In this document: positions 53,476 to 62,270 of the stretch, in pieces | Layout: each line of letters opens with the position of its first letter | Position numbering within the stretch: position 1 is the stretch's first letter | Position numbers and translations under genes: made by a program | Notes under the pieces: generated by a model | What the model was told of the DNA's origin: nothing | The model's input: only the letters and a program-made list of their open reading frames with translations | The model's database searches: none | Assembly (NCBI GenBank): GCA_007693945.1 | Contig: RECP01000056.1 | Span: 35,991 to 99,990 of the forward strand | Reading direction: 5' to 3' | Source of the DNA: Spirochaetaceae bacterium | Lineage (GTDB): Bacteria > Spirochaetota > Spirochaetia > DSM-27196 > PWMO01 | DNA length: 64,000 nt

Positions 53476-53511
53476 GCCGCGGCCGGTCCAATCAGGTAGT
53501 ATGCCGCATCT

Positions 53512-54456
53512 ATGCAACGCAGTTCTTCCGTGGGCGCCGCCCTGCTGCTGGTTACCGCCGTAATCTGGGGCCTGGCCTTTGTCGCGCAGCGTGCCGGCAT
53601 GCAGCATGTGGGCCCGTTCACTTTCAACGCAATCCGCTTTGCGCTCGGCGTCGTCACGCTGCTGCCGCTGCTGCCGCTGACGCGCGGAAACCGCCGGCGT
53701 GTCACGGCCGGGAGAACCGTGCGATTCGGGTTGGCAACGGGCGTGGTACTGTTCGGCGGCGCGTCGCTGCAGCAGATCGGTATTGTCTTTACCACCGCCG
53801 GCAACGCGGGGTTTATCACCGGTCTCTACCTGGTGATGGTGCCCCTGCTGGGCATCCTTCGCCGTCAACGAGTCGGGGCCGTGCGCTGGATGGCCGTCGG
53901 ACTGGCGACGCTCGGAATGTACCTGCTGAGCGTCACTCCAGGTACAGCGGTGAATCCCGGTGATCTGCTGGTACTGGCCTCGGCATTGTTCTTTGCGCTG
54001 CACGTGCAGATGATCGATCACGGCGCCAGGCACCTGGACGCACTGCTGCTGTCCGTGGTGCAGTATGCAGTGGTCGCCCTTGGCAGCGCGGTAACCGCCC
54101 GTGCAATCGAGACCGTGAGCACCGCGTCACTGGCTGCGGCCGCACCCGCGATCCTGTACGGAGGAATCGGATCGATCTCGATTGCCTATACGCTGCAGGT
54201 CTACGGCCAGCGCAGCGTTGAACCAAGCCACGCGGCCATCATTCTAAGCCTCGAGGGGGCGTTTGCGGTACTGGGTGGCTGGCTGGTTCTGAGTGAGGTA
54301 CTCTCGGCACGCGCGCTGGCGGGCTGCCTGCTGATGCTCAGCGCGATGCTGTTGTCGCAGCTGTGGCCGCGGCGCCAAGGCGGTCGCGCGGCAACCCGGC
54401 CAACCCTGCCGCAACCGGCCGCCGGCGGTGGTATACCGGCCGAAATCGCGGATTGA
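53512..54456 (+). CDS. EamA/DMT-superfamily permease
   Basis: A 314-residue inner-membrane transporter with ten predicted hydrophobic helices and the duplicated EamA repeat; the first opens AALLLVTAVIWGLAFVAQR and the second contains SLEGAFAVLGGWLVLSE (the conserved LEPVFA-like helix). Such proteins export metabolites or amino acids; the substrate is unknown. It lies 36 bases after copy B of the repeat and converges on the PrcB-domain gene with 6 bases between stops. Confidence 0.88.
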   Translation: MQRSSSVGAALLLVTAVIWGLAFVAQRAGMQHVGPFTFNAIRFALGVVTLLPLLPLTRGNRRRVTAGRTVRFGLATGVVLFGGASLQQIGIVFTTAGNAGFITGLYLVMVPLLGILRRQRVGAVRWMAVGLATLGMYLLSVTPGTAVNPGDLLVLASALFFALHVQMIDHGARHLDALLLSVVQYAVVALGSAVTARAIETVSTASLAAAAPAILYGGIGSISIAYTLQVYGQRSVEPSHAAIILSLEGAFAVLGGWLVLSEVLSARALAGCLLMLSAMLLSQLWPRRQGGRAATRPTLPQPAAGGGIPAEIAD

Positions 54457-54462
54457 ACAGGC

Positions 54463-54936
54463 TCAGAACGCAGGTTCACCGCCCTGACCGGCCGGTGAGC
54501 CGCAAAATATCACCCCGGATTCCGGGCGCGTGAAACGCACCACGTGATACGGTGCGGTCAGCGCCATAGTGACCATGTCACCGGGCTCGGGAACCGTCTG
54601 CGCGACGTGTACAACCGCTCGCCGGCCGATGCGACGGACCGCCTGCACCTCAACCGCATAACCGCCGCTCGGCTGCCGTCCCTGAAACACCGCCACCACT
54701 ACCTCGTGATCGAAATCGACAACGGGCATCGGCGGCTCCGGGTGTCGGGTGCGATACAGTTCGGCCCACAGTGCCGCAAACTGCTCGTTGGTCTGGATGA
54801 CGCAGCAGCCTGCCTGCTCGATTCCGGAATGCGTTCCGCGGTCCACGGTCGAAAAGTCGATCGGCTCACCCTGGCGGGCAAATGTAGCACACGCGGACAA
54901 CAGCAACGCCCCGACGATCAATGCAGCGGCTCTCAT
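54463..54936 (-). CDS. Lipoprotein with PrcB C-terminal-like domain
   Basis: The 157 residues start with a lipoprotein signal, VGALLLSAC (Cys 16). The mature part contains VVDFDHEVVVAVFQGRQPSG followed by GYAVEVQAV, the core of the PrcB_C domain. In Treponema denticola PrcB is a lipoprotein needed for the dentilisin protease complex. Here the gene lies 13 bases downstream of a subtilisin-like lipoprotein protease, so a similar partnership is plausible but inferred. Confidence 0.75.
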   Translation of the reverse strand: MRAAALIVGALLLSACATFARQGEPIDFSTVDRGTHSGIEQAGCCVIQTNEQFAALWAELYRTRHPEPPMPVVDFDHEVVVAVFQGRQPSGGYAVEVQAVRRIGRRAVVHVAQTVPEPGDMVTMALTAPYHVVRFTRPESGVIFCGSPAGQGGEPAF

Positions 54937-54949
54937 ATCCGGCTCACCA

Positions 54950-56443
54950 CTACCGTATCACCTGATAGCGGTAGTTGGGCTGGCTGTACTGCACCTCGTC
55001 GAGGTCACCCAGCGGCCCCAGCATGTCCAACGCCTGTTGGCCGGGAGCCAGCTGTACCACCATCAAGTTCACACCGCTGCGGCGCGCCGACGCGATGCCA
55101 AAGCGCCGCTTCAACCGCGCTTCAAACGCGTGCACGTCAGCCTCGGTTGCGGGGGCCTCACCATCGCGAAAGCGCAGCAGCACGGACTGCGAATCGATGT
55201 CGGCTCGGGGTTCAGAATACTGCGCCCCGGAAAGTGCCGCGGTCTGAAGGGAGATTCCACGCGATGCGCCGGGATCACCAGCCCCCATGGGAGCACGCGG
55301 AATCCGCCGCCGCAGGTTCATCAGGTACTCGAGTGCCGCCTGCGTGTCTACCAGCCCGTGACCGTGGTAGTCATCCCACCCCGGCGCGCCCAGATCGCGC
55401 GCGGTGGCCCGCAGTAACGAATAGACGGCGTCCTGGTCCAATCCCGGCTCTATGGCGTACAGCAGTGCCGTGATGCCGGCGACGTGGGGAGTTGCCATCG
55501 ATGTGCCCGTAAGAACTGCGTAGACCGGATCAGTACTCCCGTGAGAACCCGTGTAGGTACTGAGCACGTTGGCTCCCGGCGCCATAAAGTCGAGTCCGTT
55601 TCCGTAGTTCGAGCCGTATCCCGGTTGCACCCAGCGCCTCGGGGTACCGTCCACGGCTCCCACGGCGATCGTGTTGCTGAAAGCCGCCGGATAGAAGACG
55701 CTCTCTCGATCAGAATTTCCGGATGCCGCCACAACCGTTATGCCGCTGTCGACCGCCCGCCCGATGGCTTCAAACAGAGCAGGATCCGCTGCACCCTGTT
55801 CACCGAGGCTCAGATTGATGACATGCGCGCCGATCACGGCTCCCGTAACCCGCAGTTCCGTCACGTAATCAACGCCGTTAGCTACGTCGGACGTATAACC
55901 ACCGCCGGTATCGGAAAGAACCTTGACCGAAAGCAGCTTGACGGGGGAGTCTTGGGCCCCGGTTGCGGTCCCGAAGATCGGACCATCATCGGCCGGAACC
56001 GCCGCGACGATTCCGGCGACGTGGGTTCCATGGCCGTCCGGATCACTGACCGCACTCTCGGAGCCGGAGGACGTGAAGCTGCGGTGATGGTTGGGCAGCA
56101 TCCGCTGACTCAGTCCCGGATGATCAGCCTGGATGCCCGTGTCCAGCACCGCCACCACCACCGGGTGCAGCGCCGCACCGCCGGTTGCCAGGTTATCGAG
56201 AATCCCCCAGGCACCCGGGGCGTTGATCATTTCCATGTTCCACTGCAGCTCCGAGTCGTAGTTCTGAGGTCGGAGTGCCGCAGGAGGCGTGTAGCGGCTG
56301 TGTTCGATCCAGGTGGGATTGGTGCACGTGGTGAACAGCAAGAACACCAGAACAACAGCCGCAACACCACCGAATGCGCGAGCGCGTCTTTGCCTGCCGC
56401 GAAACAAATCGTTCACATGCTCAATATAGCGCAATGCATCCAC
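54950..56443 (-). CDS. Subtilisin-like serine protease (S8), predicted lipoprotein
   Basis: The 497 residues have an N-terminal hydrophobic segment ending in a lipobox-like FTTC (Cys 40) and an S8 catalytic domain with Asp 101 (AVLDTGIQADHP), His 138 (DGHGTHVAGI), oxyanion Asn 243 (AASGNS) and Ser 315 (GTSMATPHVAG). The last 110 residues may bear an Inhibitor I9-like fold that normally precedes S8 domains. GTG 56443 follows AAGGAAGG at about 11 bases; GTG 56416 gives a shorter signal peptide. It would act outside the inner membrane, probably with the PrcB-like lipoprotein. Confidence 0.9.
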   Translation of the reverse strand: MDALRYIEHVNDLFRGRQRRARAFGGVAAVVLVFLLFTTCTNPTWIEHSRYTPPAALRPQNYDSELQWNMEMINAPGAWGILDNLATGGAALHPVVVAVLDTGIQADHPGLSQRMLPNHHRSFTSSGSESAVSDPDGHGTHVAGIVAAVPADDGPIFGTATGAQDSPVKLLSVKVLSDTGGGYTSDVANGVDYVTELRVTGAVIGAHVINLSLGEQGAADPALFEAIGRAVDSGITVVAASGNSDRESVFYPAAFSNTIAVGAVDGTPRRWVQPGYGSNYGNGLDFMAPGANVLSTYTGSHGSTDPVYAVLTGTSMATPHVAGITALLYAIEPGLDQDAVYSLLRATARDLGAPGWDDYHGHGLVDTQAALEYLMNLRRRIPRAPMGAGDPGASRGISLQTAALSGAQYSEPRADIDSQSVLLRFRDGEAPATEADVHAFEARLKRRFGIASARRSGVNLMVVQLAPGQQALDMLGPLGDLDEVQYSQPNYRYQVIR

Positions 56444-56499
56444 TCAGACCATATCCTTCCTTGTCACTTCAGACTCACAGGCAACCGCCGCAATTCACG

Positions 56500-56766
56500 A
56501 ATTCTGGTTGACGACGGAAGGTTTCAGGTCTCAACATATGGATATGGAGGTGGATATGAAGCTTTCGGTCAAGACCATCGTCTGGTGCGCAAAATAGTCC
56601 CGCACGCGTATCCGGTAACCCCTGAGGGTATGGATCACGCATTGGGACTGCTTGAACGATACCCTTCGCTGTATGCCCGTAACGCGTTCATGCCGTCACA
56701 TGCCGTGCCCGCAACGCGTCGGTTATTGTCAGCTACGACAACAACTTCGACCGCGTGAAGGACTGA
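56500..56766 (+). pseudogene. Degenerate VapC-like PIN-domain toxin remnant
   Basis: Two frames together give the C-terminal half of a PIN domain. In the first, VTPEGMDHALGLLERYPSLY is followed by ARNAFMPSHAV (compare A..LLERYP..SARDAxHxA of VapC). In the frame two bases later, from 56710, RNASVIVSYDNNFDRVKD ends in TGA at 56764 (compare IVSYDxDFDRI). A frameshift near 56700-56710 and the absent N-terminal half with its first catalytic Asp show it is broken. No antitoxin gene is visible. It lies in the 373-base gap upstream of the subtilisin gene. Confidence 0.6.
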
Positions 56767-56816
56767 CACGCCGGACACCGGAACAGTGTGGCTGACGCGG
56801 ACCGTAAAGGGTACCC

Positions 56817-58028
56817 TCAGTTGTCCAGAATAGTGATCTCCACACGGCGATTGCGCCGCATACCGGCCTCGGTGCGGTTGTCGGCAATCGGCTGCGTGGC
56901 ACCGACACCGCGGAACATCATCCGGTCACGCTCGCGCACACCCATTGCCAGCAGAAACTCGCCGACCGCGGCGGCGCGCCGCTCCGAAAGCAGCTGCCGA
57001 CCGGCCTCGCTGCCGGCCAGCGCGGTATGCCCGGTGATCAGTATGTCCCGCTCGGGATAGCGGTTGAGAATCAGGGCGATGCGGCGCAGTTTCTCGCGCT
57101 CGGAGGCCACCAGTTCGACGGAGTCCGGCGGAAACTGAATGTTTTCGAGCGACAGAGTAACCCCGCGCTCGTCCTCGGCGACGGTGGTGTCTTGAATGCC
57201 GAGTTCATCGATTTCGCGCGCGATTTCCTCGCGCACGCGCTGACGGTCTAGCGGCGTCGATTCAACTACTTCGGCACTGGCAGTGCCCGCGAACTGTACG
57301 GTCTGGCCGTTGGACAACGACAGCACGATTTCGTACTGCTCCTCGTAGGCCTTGGCACGGCCGAAGTCACGGTCCCAGTACATGATCTGGTCGGAAAAGC
57401 CCGAGATGCGCACTGGATAGAGCGCCGCACGGTAGGTTCGCGAGGGCCGATGAGATATGTTGTAGCGCACCGAGAATGTCGGCCACATGTCGCCGTTCCA
57501 TTCGCGCTCGCCCAGGTAGATGTAATTGACCTGTATGGGGAAATGGAACGCGTCGCGAATGCCGTAGCCTTCGCGCAGATCGTGGACCTCACTGCCGACG
57601 TGCGACCAGCTGTCCCCGGGTGACAGCGGATAGTCGGGAAACACCGGCACATCGCGCACTACGGGCACAAAATAGTGCGGCTCTATGTCGTATCGGCCGC
57701 GTTCATCACGCCAGAAGCTCGAGTCGTACTCACGGTCAAACTGGTGAACCGCATAGAGGCCGGTTGATTCGGCAGAGTGCTGATAGACCACGGAAAACCG
57801 TCCGCGTGTTGCGTCGATCTCATCGACCGTGATGGCGATGCGGTTGAGCATATCGGCGCGATGCGAGAACGCGCCGTCAACGGTCACCGTCTGGTCGACA
57901 CGCGAAAGAATGCGGTATTGCTCGCCCTCCCGATAGGTAAACCGAAACAGCTCCTGCGCCGGTGCAATCAGGGCGCTCAGAGAGAGAATCACCACTGCCG
58001 CGAGCAGTGCTTTATGACAGCGTCGCAT
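56817..58028 (-). CDS. OmpA-family C-terminal domain protein, exported
   Basis: The 403 residues start with a signal peptide (ALLAAVVILSLSALIAPAQA-like, cleavage near PAQ). The N-terminal 270 residues are beta-rich and unrecognised. The C-terminal OmpA domain reads NIQFPPDSVEL, ILITGHTALAGSEAGRQLLSERRA and NRRVEITI, which binds peptidoglycan. It is probably a periplasmic or outer-membrane-linked structural protein. It is divergent from the pseudo-helicase gene. Confidence 0.88.
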   Translation of the reverse strand: MRRCHKALLAAVVILSLSALIAPAQELFRFTYREGEQYRILSRVDQTVTVDGAFSHRADMLNRIAITVDEIDATRGRFSVVYQHSAESTGLYAVHQFDREYDSSFWRDERGRYDIEPHYFVPVVRDVPVFPDYPLSPGDSWSHVGSEVHDLREGYGIRDAFHFPIQVNYIYLGEREWNGDMWPTFSVRYNISHRPSRTYRAALYPVRISGFSDQIMYWDRDFGRAKAYEEQYEIVLSLSNGQTVQFAGTASAEVVESTPLDRQRVREEIAREIDELGIQDTTVAEDERGVTLSLENIQFPPDSVELVASEREKLRRIALILNRYPERDILITGHTALAGSEAGRQLLSERRAAAVGEFLLAMGVRERDRMMFRGVGATQPIADNRTEAGMRRNRRVEITILDN

Positions 58029-58120
58029 AGACTACCACCTTCTGTCTAGCATCGGCGTCCGACGCCGTAGTCTTGATCCCAGTGTAGCGCACTATGTGAC
58101 CAGTTTCCCGTCATTCTGGA

Positions 58121-58147
58121 TTGACAAAGGGTCACGCAATGTATACT
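58121..58147 (+). promoter_or_regulatory. Predicted promoter of the pseudo-helicase gene
   Basis: A perfect TTGACA (58121-58126) is followed after 15 bases by TATACT (58142-58147), about 47 bases before GTG 58194. The spacing is short; TACTGT at 58144 would give 17. Confidence 0.4.
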
Positions 58148-58193
58148 GTTATCTTGGATAGATATAGCAATCAAGTGTGATACAGGTAGATAC

Positions 58194-59429
58194 GTGGCAC
58201 CCGTTCGAAGCGATGATCAACTGCTGGATAGTCTTAAACGGCTATCGGACAAGCGCAATCTGAAGGACCTTCCACCATCTGCAGCATGTATCTATCCGCT
58301 CATAATGAAGGGGAGAGACTTTATCGTCGCGACTGTACGTCCTGACGATGTAAGCGTGCTCATGTCTCCTCTTGTGCGGATTCGCAAAGCCAATCAGGGC
58401 ATCCAGGCACTGGTCGTACGTGAACGGCCAAACGATATTGCGCGTACCGCGCAACTGTTGCAGCGGGAGTTCGCGCGCCGCGGACCTCGCAGGCATCCGC
58501 TGACGGTAGCTGCTCTGGGAACCGCAGATTCTGCCCGCAAAGAGGCCGATGTTGTCTCGCGCAAACCTGACGTACTGGTCTCGACCGCGTCACGGATTAT
58601 TGATCACTTGCGACGGGATACCATTGGTCTGGATGCGGTGCGCACCTGCGTACTTGAACAGCCCGACGAGCAGGATGCCGCGGGCTTCAGCGCCGATATC
58701 GAGTTTATCTACTCGAAGTTTCGCCGCTGCCCGCAGACTGCAGTATTTGCCGCGCTTGGCTCTGAACACGTTGAACGCATTTCTGCGTTATTGCGAAGAC
58801 CGGTCTCGGTAACCGTACAGGAAGAGAACCAGAGCGCATCCCACGCATCGCATCAGGAGAAGAGAGCCGTGAGCAAAAAGTCGTTCCAGCACGTGCGCAA
58901 GGACGAAGCGCTCAAGAGACGCATCAAAGAAGTCGTACGCGAGATCCATGAAGATGAGGACCCGGAGGAACTCAATGCCTATCGGGCGCTTATTAACACC
59001 AACGTATCGATCTTTGCACGCGGTTATTTTGCCGCCTATCTCTTAAAGCAGTTGTACGCCAACCCGGGTGCCGCAGGCAGGAAGACGCGTACCAATACCG
59101 CATCCAACGGCCGCGGAAACCGGAACGCTGCGCCGGCCCGCGAACAAGCCGCGAGCAGCAAGCCCGATAACGACGCGCCGACTGAAAATACCACCAGTAT
59201 CTTCGTCAGCATCGGCAAGAACCGCAAGGTCTACCCGCGTGATCTGATACAGCTCTTTTCGGGCGTAGACAGCATAGACAGCGATGATATCGGTCAGATC
59301 AAGATACTCGACAACTACTCGTTCGTGGAACTCGCAAACGAAAAGACTGATTCGGCAATTGAGGCGCTGAACAATACCGAGTTCAGGGGACGCAAACTGA
59401 CGGTGAACTACGCGCGCAAGAAAGACTGA
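58194..59429 (+). CDS. Degenerate DEAD-box helicase domain fused to a DbpA-type RNA-binding domain
   Basis: The 411 residues align over their first 210 with the N-terminal RecA-like domain of DEAD-box helicases, yet each motif is lost: motif I is ATVRPDDVS (46-54) instead of AxTGxGKT, motif II is VLEQPDEQD (153-161) instead of DEAD, and motif III is AAL (186-188) instead of SAT. The second RecA domain is absent. A basic, disordered linker leads to a DbpA RNA-binding domain (334-408: IFVSIGKNRKVYPRDLIQLF, SFVELA). It should bind RNA, perhaps 23S rRNA, without ATPase activity. GTG 58194 start; weak AGGT upstream. Confidence 0.85.
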   Translation: MAPVRSDDQLLDSLKRLSDKRNLKDLPPSAACIYPLIMKGRDFIVATVRPDDVSVLMSPLVRIRKANQGIQALVVRERPNDIARTAQLLQREFARRGPRRHPLTVAALGTADSARKEADVVSRKPDVLVSTASRIIDHLRRDTIGLDAVRTCVLEQPDEQDAAGFSADIEFIYSKFRRCPQTAVFAALGSEHVERISALLRRPVSVTVQEENQSASHASHQEKRAVSKKSFQHVRKDEALKRRIKEVVREIHEDEDPEELNAYRALINTNVSIFARGYFAAYLLKQLYANPGAAGRKTRTNTASNGRGNRNAAPAREQAASSKPDNDAPTENTTSIFVSIGKNRKVYPRDLIQLFSGVDSIDSDDIGQIKILDNYSFVELANEKTDSAIEALNNTEFRGRKLTVNYARKKD

Positions 59430-60605
59430 TCAGTGGATAACCATATTGACGATCAGTAGGGCGATGTAGAGATTCGCCAGCAGACCGACGGCAAACGCTG
59501 CCAGCGAAAAGGCCTCGAGCATTCGGGCCTTGCGCTGGCAGGTATGTGCAATCCGCTCCGGATCACCGGGAACCAGGACGAACTCGGCCAACGGATCCTG
59601 CGGACGCCCGGGCTGCTCATCATCGCTAAGCGCCCCGAAACAGATCAGCTCCGGAGGCGGATGCTTCACCACGCCGGCTGAACGATACTGTGCGCCGCGC
59701 TGCATGAGCCGCGGCCTCTCATCGGGAGCAACCGCGCAGCGCACGTAACGCTCTCCGTCGGGAAGCTGAGCCCGCCCGTCACCGTCGTAACGAAAACGCG
59801 ACGGCAGGCGCACCAGATCGCGTTCGGCACGCAGGAACCGAGCGCGTTGCCATAGGCGGCGATAGAGGAAAAACAGCAGAACACCGGGCGGGCCAAGCGA
59901 CAGAACGGGAATCATACTACCAAGAACCGCCACGATAGCGGCCGACCGCAGCCAGGGTGACGCGATATAGACCGAAGCCAGGATGATCAGCGACAGTGAA
60001 CCGCCCGCCAACGAAACCGGAGTAAGCGGATTCCAGTACTCGTTGCGTTGGCGGCCACTCCAGATCGAGCGTTGCAGTACCGTCTGCTCCGGGCCATCGT
60101 AGATGACCACTGTCAGCCTCGCTGCCCCGTCCGACCGGAAGACCGCCTTGCTCTTACTGACGTACAACGGACCGCAGACAAACATACGCGTGCCCTCGGG
60201 GAGCGAGCCGACCTTGGCCCACGGCACCACCGAGGGCGCTTCGTCGGGCAGTGCAAGACCGTCCGCGGCCGTCGCGGGCCGGACCAGGCTCGAGGGCAGC
60301 ATGTAGACCGGAACGTCGGCTACACTGACCGCGAACGACACGCGGCCGTCGCGTATCCAGAGTGTGTCATCCCCCTGAATGGCCTCGAGGGTGGCAAAAC
60401 AGCGATACACCCCGAGGTACCCGGAACCCTGCTCATCAACGCGCAACTGTACGTACCCCGCCGTCGGCCGAAGCGATGCCTCGATCATCCGACGGCGGAA
60501 TGAACGCCAACGCGCGCGCACGGCAAACGCCCCGATACCAGGGATAAGCAGGTAGAAGGTTACGACGATCGTCACAATCGCCATCAGACGTTCCATGCGC
60601 TTCAC
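59430..60605 (-). CDS. Predicted membrane protein, unknown function
   Basis: The 391 residues have a hydrophobic helix near the N-terminus (MAIVTIVVTFYLLIPGIGAF), two in the middle (from about residue 215) and one at the C-terminus (AFAVGLLANLYIALLIVNMV). The soluble part between the first and second is beta-rich with VYRCFATLEAIQGDDTLW and GTRMFVCGPLYV. I recognise no family. GTG 60605 or ATG 60596 is the likely start; the frame runs open to 60878 through the neighbour on the other strand. Confidence 0.7.
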   Translation of the reverse strand: MKRMERLMAIVTIVVTFYLLIPGIGAFAVRARWRSFRRRMIEASLRPTAGYVQLRVDEQGSGYLGVYRCFATLEAIQGDDTLWIRDGRVSFAVSVADVPVYMLPSSLVRPATAADGLALPDEAPSVVPWAKVGSLPEGTRMFVCGPLYVSKSKAVFRSDGAARLTVVIYDGPEQTVLQRSIWSGRQRNEYWNPLTPVSLAGGSLSLIILASVYIASPWLRSAAIVAVLGSMIPVLSLGPPGVLLFFLYRRLWQRARFLRAERDLVRLPSRFRYDGDGRAQLPDGERYVRCAVAPDERPRLMQRGAQYRSAGVVKHPPPELICFGALSDDEQPGRPQDPLAEFVLVPGDPERIAHTCQRKARMLEAFSLAAFAVGLLANLYIALLIVNMVIH

Positions 60606-60644
60606 TTGCTCTGACTGCGGAATGACATTACCTTTGAGCCTATC

Positions 60645-61325
60645 ATGGTAGAACGAATAATTGTAGGTCCGCTTCATACCAACGCCTATATCGTATCTGC
60701 CGGAAAGAAACACTGCATCCTGATTGACCCCGGCGGGGACGCCAGCCAGATTCTGCGGCGGCTCGAGGCACTGAACGTCAAGCCGCTTGCGATTGTTTTG
60801 ACCCACGGTCACCTCGACCATACTGCAGTGGCCGGACACATTTGCCGCGAATACGAGGGGACGCCGATCGGTATCCACCGGGCGGATTCATCCCTCATGC
60901 AGGGATCAAGCCGCGAACAGCATCTGGAGACCTTCAGGAACCTGACTCCCAAGGCCGACGAGGCGGTGCGGCTACTGTACGACGAGTTGCCGGAACCGGA
61001 TTTCTTTCTGGCAGACGGGGAAGCCGTGTGCGACTCGGACCTGGCGGTTATTCATACCCCGGGGCACACCGCAGGCAGCGTCTGTTTCTACTCCGAGGAG
61101 CGCGAGGTGCTATTTTCAGGTGATACCCTGCTGTTCACCGCCGTAGGCGGCTCAGAGGGGCCAGGCGCCAGCGCCCGGGACCTGCGCAACAGTATCATGC
61201 AGAAACTCTTCAAGCTGCCCGAGCAGACTCGGCTGTTTCCCGGGCATGGACCACTGTCAAGTATTGAGCGCGAGAAGCGCAGCAACGTCGATCTGCGCGA
61301 CAGCAGTCCGGCTTCGCCAGCGTGA
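60645..61325 (+). CDS. Metallo-beta-lactamase-fold hydrolase (glyoxalase II-like)
   Basis: The 226 residues show the MBL metal motif THGHLDHTA, then IHTPGHTAGSVCFY and LFSGDTLL, and the final His in LFPGHGP. It is shorter than classical GloB and belongs to the YcbL-type group of thioester hydrolases. No signal peptide, so cytosolic. It is divergent from the membrane protein and converges, 4 bases apart, on the small unknown gene. Confidence 0.9.
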   Translation: MVERIIVGPLHTNAYIVSAGKKHCILIDPGGDASQILRRLEALNVKPLAIVLTHGHLDHTAVAGHICREYEGTPIGIHRADSSLMQGSSREQHLETFRNLTPKADEAVRLLYDELPEPDFFLADGEAVCDSDLAVIHTPGHTAGSVCFYSEEREVLFSGDTLLFTAVGGSEGPGASARDLRNSIMQKLFKLPEQTRLFPGHGPLSSIEREKRSNVDLRDSSPASPA

Positions 61326-61329
61326 ATGA

Positions 61330-61635
61330 TCAGGCGTAAATGCTGAGCAACGATCCGGGTTCGGGCAGCTGGCTGGAGGCAAACGCCGAGTTACCGGGGT
61401 TCTTCAGTCTCTCAACCATTGCGTCGATCATACGAAGCCGGGCGGGCGAGTAGCCGGATCCCTCCTGGGAGGCCGGTACTCCCTGTACGTGTTTTAGCCG
61501 CATGTAGTTGGAGCCGCCCTGGAGCGGCAACGTGACCTTGCCGAGGCTGTGTCGAGCACGAAGAATGCTGGATAACGCAACCGTTCTGTTGAGCGCAGCG
61601 CTCTGCGCGATACCGCTTACAGACGAGCTGACCAT
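61330..61635 (-). CDS. Small protein of unknown function
   Basis: A 101-residue protein with a strong ribosome-binding site (GGAGGAG six bases before ATG 61635). The central YMRLKHVQGVPA and the following YSPARLRMIDAMVERL look like a conserved pair of segments rather than random sequence, but I cannot name a family. It has no signal peptide, membrane helix or cysteine. It lies between the MBL-fold gene and the TraR/DksA-like gene. Confidence 0.6.
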   Translation of the reverse strand: MVSSSVSGIAQSAALNRTVALSSILRARHSLGKVTLPLQGGSNYMRLKHVQGVPASQEGSGYSPARLRMIDAMVERLKNPGNSAFASSQLPEPGSLLSIYA

Positions 61636-61718
61636 GACTCACTCCTCCACCTAAGATTATCGGTTGCGGAGCAAATCAGTTTAGCGTTGGATTACCAATT
61701 GCTTCGGTGACTACTGTG

Positions 61719-62075
61719 TCAGCGGTTCTTGCGTTCGATCTCGCTCTGGTATTCAACGCGGTACAGTGCGTACGGAATTGCCTCCAGACGCTCCCTGGGT
61801 ATGACCTTGCCGCTCTTCATGCAGATCCCGTAGCGCCCGTTCTCAATGCGTGACAGCGCGGCTTCGATCAACCTCAAACGCTTGATCTCCTGCGCTCCGA
61901 GCGCATCGAGCGTCTTCTTGTCGATATCGGTACTGGCTATGTCAACAAGATCCTTCGAATCATCAGACTCGATTATCTCCTTGAAGTCTTCACTTTCCGA
62001 TGCCAGATTACGCAGGATGTCCTGCTTCATCTCAATCAGTTTCTGACGCATTCGGCTTACGAACTCTTGATCCAT
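61719..62075 (-). CDS. DksA/TraR-like protein with degraded zinc finger
   Basis: The 118 residues have the DksA/TraR plan: a coiled-coil stretch, LSRIENGRYGIC and IPRERLEAIPYALYRVEYQ. The zinc site normally has four Cys (CxxC...CxxC); here only Cys 85 remains, the others being Ser 88, Arg 106 and Tyr 109. Cys-poor DksA variants that work without zinc are known, so it could still bind RNA polymerase. ATG 62075 is supported by domain limits; the longer frame to 62327 runs into the insertion sequence, whose left end is 89 bases upstream. Confidence 0.85.
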   Translation of the reverse strand: MDQEFVSRMRQKLIEMKQDILRNLASESEDFKEIIESDDSKDLVDIASTDIDKKTLDALGAQEIKRLRLIEAALSRIENGRYGICMKSGKVIPRERLEAIPYALYRVEYQSEIERKNR

Positions 62076-62163
62076 GAGTGTACCCTTACCAGCTCCCGTT
62101 CCGTCTCCGCGTATGAGCATCGTACCATGAATCAAAGGCCCGAAAAAGTCAACACTCCGCAAC

Positions 62164-62180
62164 GGGCGCACGACAATTTT
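62164..62180 (+). repeat. Left terminal inverted repeat of the insertion sequence
   Basis: GGGCGCACGACAATTTT, inverted relative to 63984-64000 with two mismatches. Confidence 0.8.
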
Positions 62181-62270
62181 TTCATCATTATCAGTATCTC
62201 CTTTATAGAGCTGTTTCTTTATGTTATACTGTACGTATATTACGCGTTCAGTTTCGTATGGGAGGCGCAC

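Noticed and set aside
52398..53963. 521-codon plus-strand frame
   Set aside because: It is antisense to the binding-protein gene and then crosses the repeat and the start of the DMT gene; the translation is Arg-rich and unlike any protein.
55484..56499. Long plus-strand frame antisense to the subtilisin gene
   Set aside because: Only its last part, beyond 56500, has PIN-like sequence; the rest is a shadow of the protease gene.
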